In this document: piece by piece, positions 31,377 through 41,716 of the stretch
How positions within the stretch are numbered: position 1 is the first letter of the stretch
Layout: every line of letters starts with the position of its first letter
Assembly: GCA_008360975.2 (NCBI GenBank)
Contig: CM039210.1
Span: 22,963,007-23,027,006, forward strand
Reading direction: 5' to 3'
Source: Lichenostomus cassidix
Lineage: Eukaryota > Chordata > Aves > Passeriformes > Meliphagidae
Length of the DNA: 64,000 nt
Made by a program: the position numbers and the translations under genes
Notes under the pieces: model-generated
Database searches by the model: none
Told to the model about the DNA's origin: nothing
Seen by the model: only the letters and a program-made list of their open reading frames with translations

Positions 31377-32172
31377 TGAAGTTGTATGGTCCGGAGGGGT
31401 CCGGCCGCCTCAGTCCCAATGGCTTCCGGGGCTTCGGGAGACCTCGGAGGCCTCACCTGGGCCCAAGCTCTCAGCCCTCCCGGCTGTTCAGCTCTGTCCC
31501 AGAGGCGGCTACGGTCAGCCTCAGTGTTCCCAGGCTCGCTCCTTGGAGCGGCAGGGACCACGCGGCGGAGGCGGGTGCCTGCCGGGCAGGAACGCCGTGG
31601 AGTCGCTGGTCGCTTCCCGTGATAAAGAAAGTGCGAGGAGCTGAGAGTCACCAGTGTGCAGTTTATTAAGGGAGAAGCGGCGCAGGGGAAGCACACTGGG
31701 GGCTCTCGGGTGGGGCGGTCCACGCAGCTACCGGGTGCAGAGCCCGGCGGGGCTGGGGTCGCGGCCACACCATGCCGAGAGAACAAAGGGAGGGGGTTTT
31801 TAGGGGGAAATACGGGGTTTCCCGGGGAGGAACAACAGGGGCGGAGCCAACGGGGCTCTGGGACAACATGAGGGACAAGCGGGGGAGCAAATGAAATATA
31901 ACTAGGGAGGGGATTACAAGCAACTCATGGGGGAAGCCCGGCAACAGAACATTCTAGTGAGGGCAAGCAGCGGGGGCGGTGCTAGGGGCGGGGAAGCGAA
32001 CTTTAAACCAATAAACTTAGGAAAAACTTTCCAGGGGAGGGAGAGAGCGGTTTACGGCCCGGCCTCCTCCGAGTCCCAGGCGATGGCATCCTCGGCAGCG
32101 TCCCCGTGGATTACGCCGACCGCCGGCCTCGGGGACTCGGGATCCGCAGCATCGGGCCGCCGCACCCCCACA
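31377..32172 (-). repeat. 5' LTR of ERV-D
   Basis: 796 bp, TGTGGGGGTG to AACTTCA, with AATAAACTG signal near 31665. Retains the canonical CA end. Confidence 0.95.
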
Positions 32173-32533
32173 CCAGAGGTTTATTCTGAAGGGTTCCAGG
32201 GTGAAAGAGGGCGAGAGACCCCAGCCGTCTACATTTAAAGGGATGGCTGGAGGGTCAGGGGAGAGGAGGCGGGGGGAACACCACAACCAATGGAAAGGAG
32301 GAAGGGATGGAATCAGGGGTTAGGTTACAGCTGGGGGGATTTACATAATTTGGGGAGGGACCATCGTGTTCTCCAGAGGGGAGGACTAAGAAGCCTCCCA
32401 CATGTGGAGTTCTGCTGTATTGGAACCACTCAGCTCCTCAGCAGTTCTTGAGGTGGTATCATCCACCCCAACACCAATGTGCTGTCCCCGCCTCCCTTTC
32501 TCCCTAGAAAACTCCTGACCCTCTGCCATGTTG

Positions 32534-32650
32534 TCGTCTATGCACATGGTCTATGCACATGGTCTATGTAGCACGTGTGTCTATGCAGCACATGTGTCTA
32601 TGCAGCACATGTGTCTATGCAGCACGTGTGTCTATGCATGTGGATGTCTG
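32534..32650 (+). repeat. 17-bp minisatellite in U3 of LTR-E
   Basis: Five or so copies of TCTATGCAGCACATGTG and variants (TCTATGCACATGG), upstream of the polyadenylation signal. It may act as an enhancer array, by analogy with U3 repeats of other retroviruses. Confidence 0.8.
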
Positions 32651-32965
32651 TGCACATGTGTCTGCGCATGTGAGGTCTTCGCCCATGAGGCATCTCTGCC
32701 TCTGGGAGGTCTTTGGCCTCTGGTGCAGCCATGGGAATAAAATCTTCCATGGACACTGTGCATAGATCCTCCTCGCCTCCTTTACCACCACCAGTTGCGA
32801 AGAGCAGACGAAACCAGAGCTAGCCACATGGCTCCCCGGCCGGTGAGAGCGCAGTGACTGGCCCTGGGACAGGGGGTTTGCTGCACTGAGGCACTGAACC
32901 AGGCTGGGCAGAGACGCTCTCGAGTAAGGTCTGCTATAATATCCTATTAAACTGCAACAGTGCAG

Positions 32966-33908
32966 GAGAAGGAAGGGAAAAAACTGTTAAACACACGCAC
33001 TGGACTCATGAGTTGAGATAGGACACTGGTGGCAGGATGCACTGAAGGCAGAACAGGCTCAAAACTTAGGGTTGCTAAGTGATTTATTAACCTAACAAAG
33101 TCAGAGGATAAATAAGAAGTAAAAATAAGCTCTTCAGACACCGTTTATTCACTCAGCCCCCTCCCTCTTAAGACATCATTTCTCTGCTCACCATCCTCCC
33201 TCCTTCCAACCAAAAGCTTGGGTAAGGGGCACGGTATGGGTATTTTTTTATTAGTCCATAAATCCATTCATCACCACAATTCTTCTACTACAAACACTGT
33301 TTTTCTGCTCACCCCTCTCCCTCTAAAGACACTGTTTCTCTGCTCAGCCCCCTTCCCTCTCTCCAACCAAGTCCATCAGGGAAAGGGGTCCTCTACTTAG
33401 CCATGGGATCCCTCCCACGGGGGACAGTCCTCTGTGAACTTCTTTAGCGTGGGTCCAATCTCACGAGCAGCAGCCTGCCCGAATTCTTTTGCAATGTGGG
33501 GGTTTTGTCCGTAGGATGCAGACTTCTGAGCCGAGGCCAGGCTGCTTCCATCCTGGGAGCAAGGCCTTTCTCTCTCTTGCAAGGCCTTTGCAACTTTAAC
33601 TCTTTATATGAGACTCCCGCTGGGTCACAGCTTCCTCCAGGCATCCACCTGCTCTTCTGGCATAGGTACCTCCCCATGGGCAGTGGGTGGATCTCTGCAC
33701 CCCTGTGGACTCCATGGGCTGCAGGGGGATCACCTGCTCCCCCCATGGTCTTCACCACAGCTGGCAGAGGGTTTTCAGCTCCAGTGCCTGGAGCACCTCC
33801 TCCCCCACCTTCTCCACTGACCTTGATGTCTCCATGTTGTTTTCCCTCACATATTCTCACCTCCTCCTCTAGCATAGTTGTGTAATAATAACTATTGCCT
33901 TTTTCTTC
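32966..33908. other. No gene or clear element boundaries seen
   Basis: The left part has repeated pyrimidine-rich CTCTGCTCA-type stretches. The right part (33600-33890) resembles, from memory only, a dispersed avian repeat. No ORF with a recognisable domain. Confidence 0.4.
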
Positions 33909-34450
33909 TGTTACTAACTAAACTTAGACACAGTGGTGAAATAGCTGATATGGTTATTTTAGAATACTTGTGATTAATTTACAATAACTAAACTGCCTGA
34001 TTGGTTGGATAACATCCAACAAACGGTGTGATGAAGACCCCTGCCACTGACATTTCAACTATCAGCCACTGTCATCTGCAAAGACCATGGAACAGAGCTC
34101 AAGCTGGGGATGATAATACGACTGACCAAAACCATAGCCAAGAGGACGGCGCATGCTGTAAAAGGCGGACCAGAGGAGGGGCCATGCTCAACAGTTCCTG
34201 GAACATGCAAGCTAGTTTGGGGAAAAGCTTGAATATGTATAATTGCTTATGAATATGCATTAGATTGATGTAATAGAAAAAGTATTTAAACAGTCTCCAT
34301 CAGTGACAGGTGTGCTTCTGGCTAATTGCCAAGCACCCAGCACTGTTACTTTGCTTTATTGTCTTTGTCCCCTATTGTCCTTTATTAAACTTTTAAATTT
34401 TAACAGGAGAGTGAAACCTAATTTTTTACATATGGGAGCTTCATCCAGGA
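33909..34450 (+). repeat. Candidate 5' LTR plus primer binding site of a separate ERV remnant
   Basis: TGTTACTAAC start, TATTTAAACAG box near 34284, TTATTAAAC signal near 34382 and an end at TTTTTTACA (34430), followed two bases later by TGGGAGCTTCATCCAGGA (34433-34450), which resembles a tRNA-Pro-type site. No partner LTR or TSD is visible. Confidence 0.45.
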
Positions 34451-34889
34451 GAAATACCTTGCCCCGCCATGGCCCTGGAAGAGCCTGAGTGGGGGCGGGT
34501 GGCACGCCCTGCCGAGTTTGGCAGCTCGCTCGGCTTCTTCTGGCATCACCGGTGGTCGCAGGTTGAAACCTCATGGACAAAAAGAGACACATAAAGCAAA
34601 AGAAAGGGGAAAAGAAAAAGGCTCCCTAAGAAACAGCAGCAACTACCCCACAATTCTTGTGCATGAAGACCCGGACAAGAAAAAGGATTGTAAGTATTGT
34701 CAGGGGGCAGGGTATGGGGGATTGACTGGTGTGTGTGTGAGATACCAGATGGGTACTCCGGACCTGCGAAGTGAGTGCAGAGTCTTTCTAGCCACGGTTC
34801 TGGTATCCCTGTGAGAGGGCTGGCAGGCAAAGAGATGAAGCAAAAGGCAAGAAAAGAGTGAGAGATCCCCCAGGGTAACTGGGACTGGG
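34451..34889. other. Leader-like remnant, no coding potential seen
   Basis: Follows the candidate primer binding site and ends at the ERV-F 3' LTR. No frame longer than about 90 codons and no retroviral motif. Confidence 0.4.
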
Positions 34890-35396
34890 TGATGCTTTAA
34901 AAGCTGGGAAAATATGAGGCAGATACAGCAGTATAGGGAAAAAGGGTATTACCTTGGTTTTAATAGGATCCCAGGTGCACCCTCGTCAATGGTGGAAACA
35001 CTGATCAGCACTCCCGTGTACAATGCGTATACAATTTTATGGGCCTCACAAATTAGCATATCTACCTAAATTTTCCCAATAAAAAACTTAACAAATGAAA
35101 TAATTGTCCCCCTATTCTAATTACCGCCCCCCCTAAGTGAGACTACAGCCCAGTTTACAAAAACATGTTCCAGAGAAAGGGCTTTGTCCAAGGTTGGAGC
35201 CTTTAGTTTTGAGATAGAAATGTTTCATCTTCCCCCCTAGAGACCCCCCAAACTAATCTAAATATCAGACTAAAAGAGTTATAAACATGTAGGGCTAAGG
35301 TACTAGGAGTGTTTGTGAAGGGTACAAAGAAAGGGAAGGGGTATAAAAATGTATAAAAAGGGTATAAAATGAAAGGACAAAAATCATCAGGCATCA
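34890..35396 (-). repeat. 3' LTR of ERV-F
   Basis: 507 bp from TGATGCCTGATGA (35396) to AAAGCATCA (34890). Aligns with the ERV-F2 LTRs at 55840-56485 and 61283-61763. Confidence 0.8.
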
Positions 35397-35775
35397 TTTC
35401 TTCCCTTTTTAGAGACTAACAATGTTGGGGTGGATGATACCACCTCAAGAACTGCTGAGGAGCTGAGTGGTTCCAATACAGCAGAACTCCACGTGTGGGA
35501 GGCTTCTTAGTCCTCCCCTCTGGAGAACACGATGGTCCCTCCCCAAATTATGTAAATCCCCCCAGCTGTAACCTAACCCCTGATTCCATCCCTTCCTCCT
35601 TTCCATTGGTTGTGGTGTTCCCCCCGCCTCCTCTCCCCTGACCCTCCAGCCATCCCTTTAAATGTAGACGGCTGCGGTCTCTCGCCCTCTTTCACCCTGG
35701 AACCCTTCAGAATAAACCTCTGGAACCTCCAGCTGACTGAGCGCTCTGAGTTCTTTGTCTCTGGTGACGCACGAG

Positions 35776-36126
35776 TGTTGGAAAACGCAGTTTTCCAGCA
35801 AAACTCATGCTAACTGAGCAGGCCTGAGCAAGGCTTCAGCATGGTCAGGCCTCAGTAAAATTCCAACAAGCTACAGTGGTTTGTTTGCCTGAGAATGTTC
35901 TGTGGGAAGAATGTCATGAGAAAGATTCGGGAGTCAGAAGTGTTATGAGAAAAGAATAAGAGAGTTAACAGGAGGATCCCTGAATGTGTGAGAGCAGACT
36001 GCAGGTGTGTGTATCTATAATTAGAAACATCTGTAACAGTATATAAGTTTCTCGTTTGGTGAAATAAAATGGAGCTTACTCTATATCTCATATTGAGACT
36101 GCCGTCCCTCTCGTCGTTTCTCTTTA
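35776..36126 (+). repeat. 5' LTR of ERV-J
   Basis: TGTTGGAAAACGCAG to TTTCTCTTTA; TATATAAG box near 36041 and AATAAAATGGAGC signal near 36063. Ends in TA. Confidence 0.95.
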
Positions 36127-36128
36127 AA

Positions 36129-36146
36129 TGGTGACCCCGACGACTA
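36129..36146 (+). other. Primer binding site of ERV-J, tRNA-Trp-type
   Basis: TGGTGACCCCGACG followed by ACTA, two bases after the LTR. Matches the tRNA-Trp site used by avian leukosis-sarcoma viruses over its first 14 bases. Confidence 0.85.
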
Positions 36147-36396
36147 CGGACCCTGACAGCGGAGTTTTACGACCCTGCTTCTGAGGGCGGCGAGAACGGA
36201 GAGGCGCTGAAGCCGTGCAGCGACGGTGTGTCAAAATCTTCGCCCGAATCGGGGGAGATTCCAGCGACACAGGCCGAATAGGACCTGCCTACCATGGGGC
36301 TACACTTCGGTGAACTGCACGAACTCTGGCAACTGCAAGCTTCAATAGAGTGCTTAGACGGTGTTGACCAGGACCCTGAAAACCAGCTGGACCAAA

Positions 36397-38229
36397 ATGG
36401 AATCAGAGGTAGCCCAAGACTTATTATTACGCTTTTTAGAAAAGCGCGGAGTAAGCAAAGATGCTTTAAAATACTTAGCCGCTTTAGTTGCTGCAGGGAA
36501 AGATAAAGGGTTGTTTGCTGACCCTGATTTATTGTTTGATGAGGTCGAATGGCGAAAGGTTGAACATATCTTGTTTGATGGATTGCTAGAGGGTGATAAA
36601 ACATGCAATAAATTAGCGAGACTGTGGAAAGAAGTCATTAATTGCTTACAACAGTTTCAAGCAGAAAAGAAAATAGCTGCCGTAGCTACTGACAAGTTGG
36701 GATCAGATGCCGGGGGGGAGCACTTTGAATTGGGAAAAGGAGTGGGAGAAATTGAGCGTCCTGCTCCGGGCATGCTTGCTGTGGGCGCAGATCCACCCAG
36801 CTTGCCCCTGCTGGGAAAGTGCAAAGTGTTAGGAGCGCAGGAATCTTTAACGAAACACTGTACTACATCTGATTTAAACCCTGTTAGTACACCAGGCTCT
36901 GAAGGGTGGCCCAGCGCACCTCCCCCGCCTGCTGAAATTTGTGTTCCTGTCAGACAGGCTCTTCAGAGCGATTCTCGATTATTAGGCAAGCGCAGATTTA
37001 ATTGGAAAGGCGTTGCAGAAAAAGCTGTACAAGAAGGTAATATACAAATTGCAGAAACACTAACATTGCTAAGTCAAGCTGAGCAAGCATTTCCTGTAGT
37101 TTTTGAACCGATAGAAGGGGGTGGGCAGCAAGCGACCCATGTTGCTACCGATTGGAAGCTGCTCACGCAGCTGCGTAGCACAGCTACTGAATCGGGTCTG
37201 CATGGTGAACCAACAAGAGTAATGTTGAATTATATTTGGGGAAATTATATACTGTGCCCAGAAGACATCAAAAATATTATTAAAATGATTATGACCCAGT
37301 CACAACAGCTGCTGTGGCAGGCTCACTGGCAAGAGCTGTGCCATCAGTCAGCAAGTCAGCCACGGGGGGAAAATGACCCCTTACAAGGGGTCATTCCAGA
37401 ACAATTAATGGGCCAAGGCCGGTGGGCTACAATTATTGAACAATTGCAATTGGGTCCAGACATTTTAATAGAATCCATGAGAACTGCACGAGATGCTATT
37501 TTCAGAGTGCACACTACCCCCCCCACACCATCCTACATGTCTATTAAACAAGGAAGAGATGAGTCTTTTGCTAGCTTTGTTGATAAAGTCTCAGCTGCAA
37601 TGCTGAATGCTGGGGTAGAACCATGGATGTCAGGAGCATTATTGCGCCAGTGTGTGACAGAAAATTGTAACCAGCAAACGAAAAGTATTCTTGTCACACT
37701 GCCCATAAATGCTACCCTGGAAATGATGTTAGAACGTATGAGTCGTGTACCAGTAGGCACCCAGGCGTTTGTAGCAGAGTTAGTGACAGCTATGGGAGAT
37801 AAGCTAGGAGAGAAATTAGCCCAAGCACAGTCTCAAGCCTTTGCTGCTTTAGGGCCACTGCGACCCCTTAGCTTGCCTGCAGGAGGGGAAAAATTAGGGA
37901 AAGGTATGAAGTGCTACTGTTGTGGGCTTGAAGGACACACAAAGAAGCAATGTAAAGATCCAGTCTGGTGTAAGAAATGCAACAACAATACCCACGCCAC
38001 GCTAGCTTGTCGGCGATCGGGAAACGCGAAGAAGAGCGCGTCCAGCCGCCGCGCCCTGACACAAATAGCAGCTCCAGCCCTCACCCCCGCGACTATCCCA
38101 CCACCTCATCCTTCATACACAACGACATCTCCGCCGATGAGCTCGCCCGCCGTCAATCCCTTCGATCAGCAAACATCCTCCGACCTGCCACCAAGGGAAG
38201 CCTCGGCCTGGACCTGGCAACAGCAGTAG
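36397..38229 (+). CDS. gag: ERV-J Gag, open 610-codon frame
   Basis: ATG at 36397 (MESEVAQDLLLRFLEKRG), shared with ERV-Jn, is preferred over a GTG further upstream. Matrix covers about residues 1-110, then a linker and capsid (about 220-480; the major homology region includes QGRDESFASFVDKV). Nucleocapsid has two CCHC knuckles (CYCCGLEGHTKKQC and CKKCNNNTHATLAC). No internal stop. The -1 slip site at 38019 gives access to dUTPase-protease. Confidence 0.93.
   Translation: MESEVAQDLLLRFLEKRGVSKDALKYLAALVAAGKDKGLFADPDLLFDEVEWRKVEHILFDGLLEGDKTCNKLARLWKEVINCLQQFQAEKKIAAVATDKLGSDAGGEHFELGKGVGEIERPAPGMLAVGADPPSLPLLGKCKVLGAQESLTKHCTTSDLNPVSTPGSEGWPSAPPPPAEICVPVRQALQSDSRLLGKRRFNWKGVAEKAVQEGNIQIAETLTLLSQAEQAFPVVFEPIEGGGQQATHVATDWKLLTQLRSTATESGLHGEPTRVMLNYIWGNYILCPEDIKNIIKMIMTQSQQLLWQAHWQELCHQSASQPRGENDPLQGVIPEQLMGQGRWATIIEQLQLGPDILIESMRTARDAIFRVHTTPPTPSYMSIKQGRDESFASFVDKVSAAMLNAGVEPWMSGALLRQCVTENCNQQTKSILVTLPINATLEMMLERMSRVPVGTQAFVAELVTAMGDKLGEKLAQAQSQAFAALGPLRPLSLPAGGEKLGKGMKCYCCGLEGHTKKQCKDPVWCKKCNNNTHATLACRRSGNAKKSASSRRALTQIAAPALTPATIPPPHPSYTTTSPPMSSPAVNPFDQQTSSDLPPREASAWTWQQQ
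38019..38025 (+). promoter_or_regulatory. Gag-pro -1 frameshift site, ERV-J
   Basis: GGGAAAC in slip phase (G GGA AAC) just after the second zinc knuckle. The -1 frame continues as Pro while gag runs another 68 codons. Confidence 0.75.
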
Positions 38230-38830
38230 GTGTAACAATCATCGATTTGCGCCCTGTAAAAGTTCCCACTAGGATTCAAGGCCCGCTTTGCATTAACAAC
38301 GAACCTGTGGGCGCGCTTCTAGTGGGTCGTTCATCTGCTAGCATAAAAGGACTGTTCGTATTACCAGGAATAATTGATGCTGATTTTACAGGTGAAATTC
38401 ACATCATGGTGCAAACTATGTTTCCCCCCATTTATATTCCTAAAAATACAAGACTAGCTCAACTTGTCCCGCTCCCGCAAATGGTCGCACAGATGCAACA
38501 ACACGAGGCACTCGTGGATCGCGGAGCCGGTGGATTTGGCTCTACAGGAGAACTTGCAATGTTAACAGTCCCATTAACAGAACGACCAGTTGTGGAAACT
38601 ACTTGGACTCGGGGAGATATCTCCCAAACATTGCCAGCATTACTTGATACAGGTGCAGATATTACGATAATGTCTACCGCCTGTTGGCCAACTGAATGGC
38701 CACATCACCATACTTTGAGTGGAATTGAAGGCGTTGGGGGTTCAGTTTCAGTACAGCGGAGCTCTGACCCAATTCAAGTAGCCATCGAGGGCAGAGTGGC
38801 GACAGTCCATGTAACTATTATGCCCTTACC
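38019..38830 (+). pseudogene. pro: ERV-J dUTPase-protease, interrupted by ERV-Jn
   Basis: The dUTPase has a start motif SLGLDL, the barrel motif GLFVLPGIIDADFTGEI and the C-terminal glycine-rich GAGGFGSTG. The protease follows with active site LLDTGADITIM and is cut at 38830 by the 3.2-kb ERV-Jn; coding resumes at 42083. Betaretrovirus-type dUTPase together with an alpha-like Env and Trp primer site marks an intermediate lineage. Confidence 0.88.
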
Positions 38831-39190
38831 TGTTGGAAAACGCAGTTTTCCAGCAAAACTCATGCTAACTAAACAGAGCTGAGCAAGGTTTCAGTATTCC
38901 CAGGCCTCAGTGAAATTCCGACAAGCTGTAGTGGTTTGTTGGCCTGAGAATGTTTTGTGGGAAGAATGCCATGAGAAAGATTAGGAGTCAGGAGTGTTAT
39001 GAGAAAAGAATAAGGGAGTTAGCAGGAGGATCCCTGGGTGTGTGAGAACAGCTGCAGGTGTGTGTGTGTATCTATGAATAGAAACTTCTGTAACAGTATA
39101 TAAGTCTCTCGTTTAGTGAAATAAAATGGAGCTTACTTTATATCTCATATTGAGACTGCCGTGAGTCTTCCCTCGCGCCGCATCTCGTTA
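38831..39190 (+). repeat. 5' LTR of ERV-Jn
   Basis: TGTTGGAAAACGC to CATCTCGTTA. Same family as the ERV-J LTR but diverged, with a different U5 (CGCGCCGCATC). Confidence 0.96.
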
Positions 39191-39192
39191 AA

Positions 39193-39210
39193 TGGTGACC
39201 CCGACGTGAT
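39193..39210 (+). other. Primer binding site of ERV-Jn, tRNA-Trp
   Basis: TGGTGACCCCGACGTGAT, the full tRNA-Trp-type site of avian alpharetroviruses. Confidence 0.9.
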
Positions 39211-39490
39211 ACGGAGCAGCAGGATTTACAACCGACGATTACAGACCCTGACAGCGGAGTTTTACGACCCTGCTTGTGAGAGCGGTGCGAACGGAGAGGT
39301 GCTTGAGGAGTGCGGCCTCAGCGTGTCGAGTCTTTGCCCGAATTGGGAAAGGTCGGAAGACACAGGTGAAATAATACCTGCCTACCGTGAGGGCTATACT
39401 TCGGTAAACTGCACAACTCTGGCAATTGCGAGCCTCGATCGAGTGCTTAGACGGTGTTGACCAGGACCCTGAAAACCAGCTGGACCCAAA

Positions 39491-40468
39491 ATGGAATCAG
39501 AGGTAGCCCAAATTTTATTGTTATGCTTTTTAGAAAAGCACGAACTCAGTAGCCTGTTATATTTGGCTGGCCTGATGGCAGTAGGACAAGCTTATGGATT
39601 TTTTACAAATCCTATTACAGTATTCAGTGTAACAGAATGGTTGAATTACGGAGCTGTTTTGCTTTTGGACTGTGATAAAATTGCAAGAAAGCTTGGCAAA
39701 TCATGGAGTAAAATTGTAGCCTGCTTACAAATACATGCCACAGAGCAAAACCTTACGTGGCTCACGGCGCAGGACATAGTACCCGCATTAAGCAGAGAAA
39801 AGCCTGTGAATTACTGTGCCGCTTTTGATATGCGTAATACTTCGGCAGCCGCGGCACAGCTGCCAGGGAAACCCCCCCCGCCAGGGAGGGGGGGGGAGAG
39901 ACTGCTGATAGCCGAGAATACAAAGTTGCTCGATTGGATGAAAAATCTGTTCCTGTCTCAATATATCACAGAGTATGGCAATGTTACAACGAAAAACATC
40001 TTAGCTGTTTTGTTTGAGAGAGTCACTGTTAGACTTTTGCCAGAACAACTGAATATTTTGTTAGAACGAGCTCCGATATCGCGGGTAAAGAAACAGAGTA
40101 ACCAGAAATCATTCCGATGTTACCGATGTGGGAGTGGGGAACATATAAAAAAAATCTGCAATGAAAAAACTTGGTGTTCCCACTGTAACAAAGATACTCA
40201 CAGCACAGAAGCTTGCAGAAACAAAAAGAACAAACGGAAAGTGACCAGTGACCCCGGGAGCGGCGGCGGCCCCTACCCTGCAGCACGCCACACAAAGGAG
40301 GCTCCTACCGGAAGTTGCTCCAACCGTGGTTTCCAGCCGAATGACAACCAGAGCGGAAGTCCCAGAGGGTACCCCGGTGGGCGGAGCCGCGAGCCATCCA
40401 CGCCTCCTTCACTGCCCAACGGTGACGTCTGTGGGGAAACTCTAAACTCTACACCTCCTCAAGGCTGA
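39491..40468 (+). CDS. gag: ERV-Jn truncated Gag (MA-NC, capsid largely deleted)
   Basis: 325 codons from ATG at 39491. Residues 1-95 match ERV-J matrix by eye (MESEVAQILLLCFLEKH). A short remnant of the capsid C-terminus follows (TTKNILAVLFERVTVRLL, LLERAPISR) and two CCHC knuckles (CYRCGSGEHIKKIC and CSHCNKDTHSTEAC). A basic, Gly/Pro-rich tail follows. The capsid core and the slip site are absent. The frame is open despite the deletion, so it may be a functional membrane- and RNA-binding protein or simply a recent deletion product. Confidence 0.88.
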   Translation: MESEVAQILLLCFLEKHELSSLLYLAGLMAVGQAYGFFTNPITVFSVTEWLNYGAVLLLDCDKIARKLGKSWSKIVACLQIHATEQNLTWLTAQDIVPALSREKPVNYCAAFDMRNTSAAAAQLPGKPPPPGRGGERLLIAENTKLLDWMKNLFLSQYITEYGNVTTKNILAVLFERVTVRLLPEQLNILLERAPISRVKKQSNQKSFRCYRCGSGEHIKKICNEKTWCSHCNKDTHSTEACRNKKNKRKVTSDPGSGGGPYPAARHTKEAPTGSCSNRGFQPNDNQSGSPRGYPGGRSREPSTPPSLPNGDVCGETLNSTPPQG

Positions 40469-41716
40469 GGAAATGATTGACAGCTTCAGCAACGAACCAG
40501 AACTAACCAACAGCGTTGCCAGCAGAAACAGCCTGAGCAGAATGGAGCAGATCAGCTCTTCCTTCAGCCTGGCTGCACTGACACCGAGACCAAAACCTAT
40601 TTCCAGCAATTTACTAATAAAGAAGCATTGTAACAAGATATTATCCTGATAAAAAATAATAACACCTTGAATACTAAAAGCCTTAAACGAAAATTGAATT
40701 TTGCTAAAGCATTTGTGTGTATGTGTGAATGTTGTAGGCCTACTGAGAGTGTTTGTTTTTTGAATGCTTTAATGTGTAAATGAAGGCTGTGATTGATGAG
40801 AGTGTGATTTTGATTTCTTGAGAGTTTTAAGGTGTGAATGAGGACCTGTGAGTGAAGTTATGCTGAATAGTTTAAATTACCTGTTAAGTATCTTTAGTTA
40901 AGCATAGATTCTATTAAAGTTAAGTAATAGTGAATTTAAATTCTATTAAGTTGTAAGTTCTGTTAAAGTTAAAATTCTGTTAAGTAATATTAAGTGATGT
41001 TAATTTTAAATTCTATTAAGTTTTAAATTTTAGAGTTAAGTTGTTAAGATAATATCAATTTTAAATTCCATTATAGTTAAGTCCTAATTGTTAGTTCAAA
41101 ATAAGATTTATTAAGATTAAGTTTTATTCATTTTTAGTGATATTAATTTTAAGTTTTAAATTTGTTAGTTTATATTATTATTCACAAAAGCTTTGTGGTT
41201 TTATCTTTCTTAGTTAAAGTTAAGTAATAATATCTACTGTTTTCAAATATTTCATCTCACCTTATATAGCTATCTACAAAAATAGTAACATGTTAAGATA
41301 CTCTCCTTATTGATATTAATCAAAGCTTGTTTATAAGATGTTCTAAGAAAACCCTTCCACTTAGCACCTGAGCTCTGGCCAAGCTTTGGTTCTAACTGGC
41401 TGGGAAACATGCCATGAGTCCAAAGTGTTCTGCATCAAAATGTGATCAAATAATTTTCATTTATCAAATTGAGTTTATAAAAGCTAAACCTTCTTCCAGG
41501 TTAACTTAGGGTCCTTGTCCGGAAAAGGTTCTCTAAGCTTTACCTGTGAAATGAATGTTTTCAACAATGACAATTTCTAGACCATGGCAACATATCTAAC
41601 TAGTGAAATTTCCTTAGGTAAATTTATAGCAATTCTAATAATAACAATTACTTATAGCAAAGCAAATTAATCTGATAACAAGACAATGTCTGTTCTCACA
41701 AGAGAAATGGGGGAAT
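40469..41716 (+). other. AT-rich 3' noncoding region of ERV-Jn
   Basis: No ORF of note. Many TTAAGTT/TTAAATT-type motifs. Aligns over about 1 kb with 46270-47088 of ERV-J, including the polypurine tract GAAATGGGGGAAT. Confidence 0.85.

Larger units (their letters stand above)
23354..32172 (-). mobile_element. ERV-D: full-length class II provirus nested in ERV-C
   Basis: Flanked by TSD CCAGAG (23348-23353 and 32173-32178). 8.8 kb with 797- and 796-bp LTRs, gag, pro, pol, env. GC-rich. Gag, Pro and Env frames are open; Pol has stops and a frameshift. Related to ERV-C in all proteins but clearly a different family with unrelated LTRs. Confidence 0.96.
15477..32473 (-). mobile_element. ERV-C: full-length class II (alpha/beta-like) provirus containing nested ERV-D
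   Basis: Minus-strand provirus flanked by TSD CCAATG (15471-15476 and 32474-32479). Order: 5' LTR (23123-23353 plus 32179-32473, split by ERV-D), Lys-like primer binding site, splice donor, gag, pro, pol, env, 3' LTR (15477-16002). Without ERV-D it is about 8.2 kb. The LTRs differ at about 6 of 526 positions by eye. Pro and Pol frames are open, Gag has one frameshift and Env one premature stop. ERV-C2 at 35423-52293 is a close sister. Confidence 0.95.
23123..32473 (-). repeat. 5' LTR of ERV-C, split by ERV-D
   Basis: Parts 23123-23353 and 32179-32473 sum to 526 bp, the same as the 3' LTR, once one copy of the ERV-D TSD (CCAGAG) is counted. Confidence 0.95.
15296..32959 (+). repeat. Solo LTR-E, split by nested ERV-C
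   Basis: The two halves lie at 15296-15476 (starting TGTTGTGATAAAAG) and 32480-32959 (ending CTGCAACA). An exact 6-bp TSD GTGCAG flanks the composite at 15290-15295 and 32960-32965. GGAATAAAATC near 32734 is the polyadenylation signal. Without ERV-C the LTR is about 660 bp. U3 contains a 17-bp minisatellite (32534-32650). The matched TSD shows a solo LTR left by LTR-LTR recombination before ERV-C arrived. Confidence 0.85.

Noticed and set aside
32528..32765. Overlapping 70-codon frames with repeated Cys/Met/His peptides
   Set aside because: They translate the 17-bp minisatellite in LTR-E U3; no start context or homology.
33444..33885. Open frames on both strands (143 and 129 codons), Gly/Pro-rich
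   Set aside because: Low complexity, no domain, in a region that looks like a dispersed repeat.
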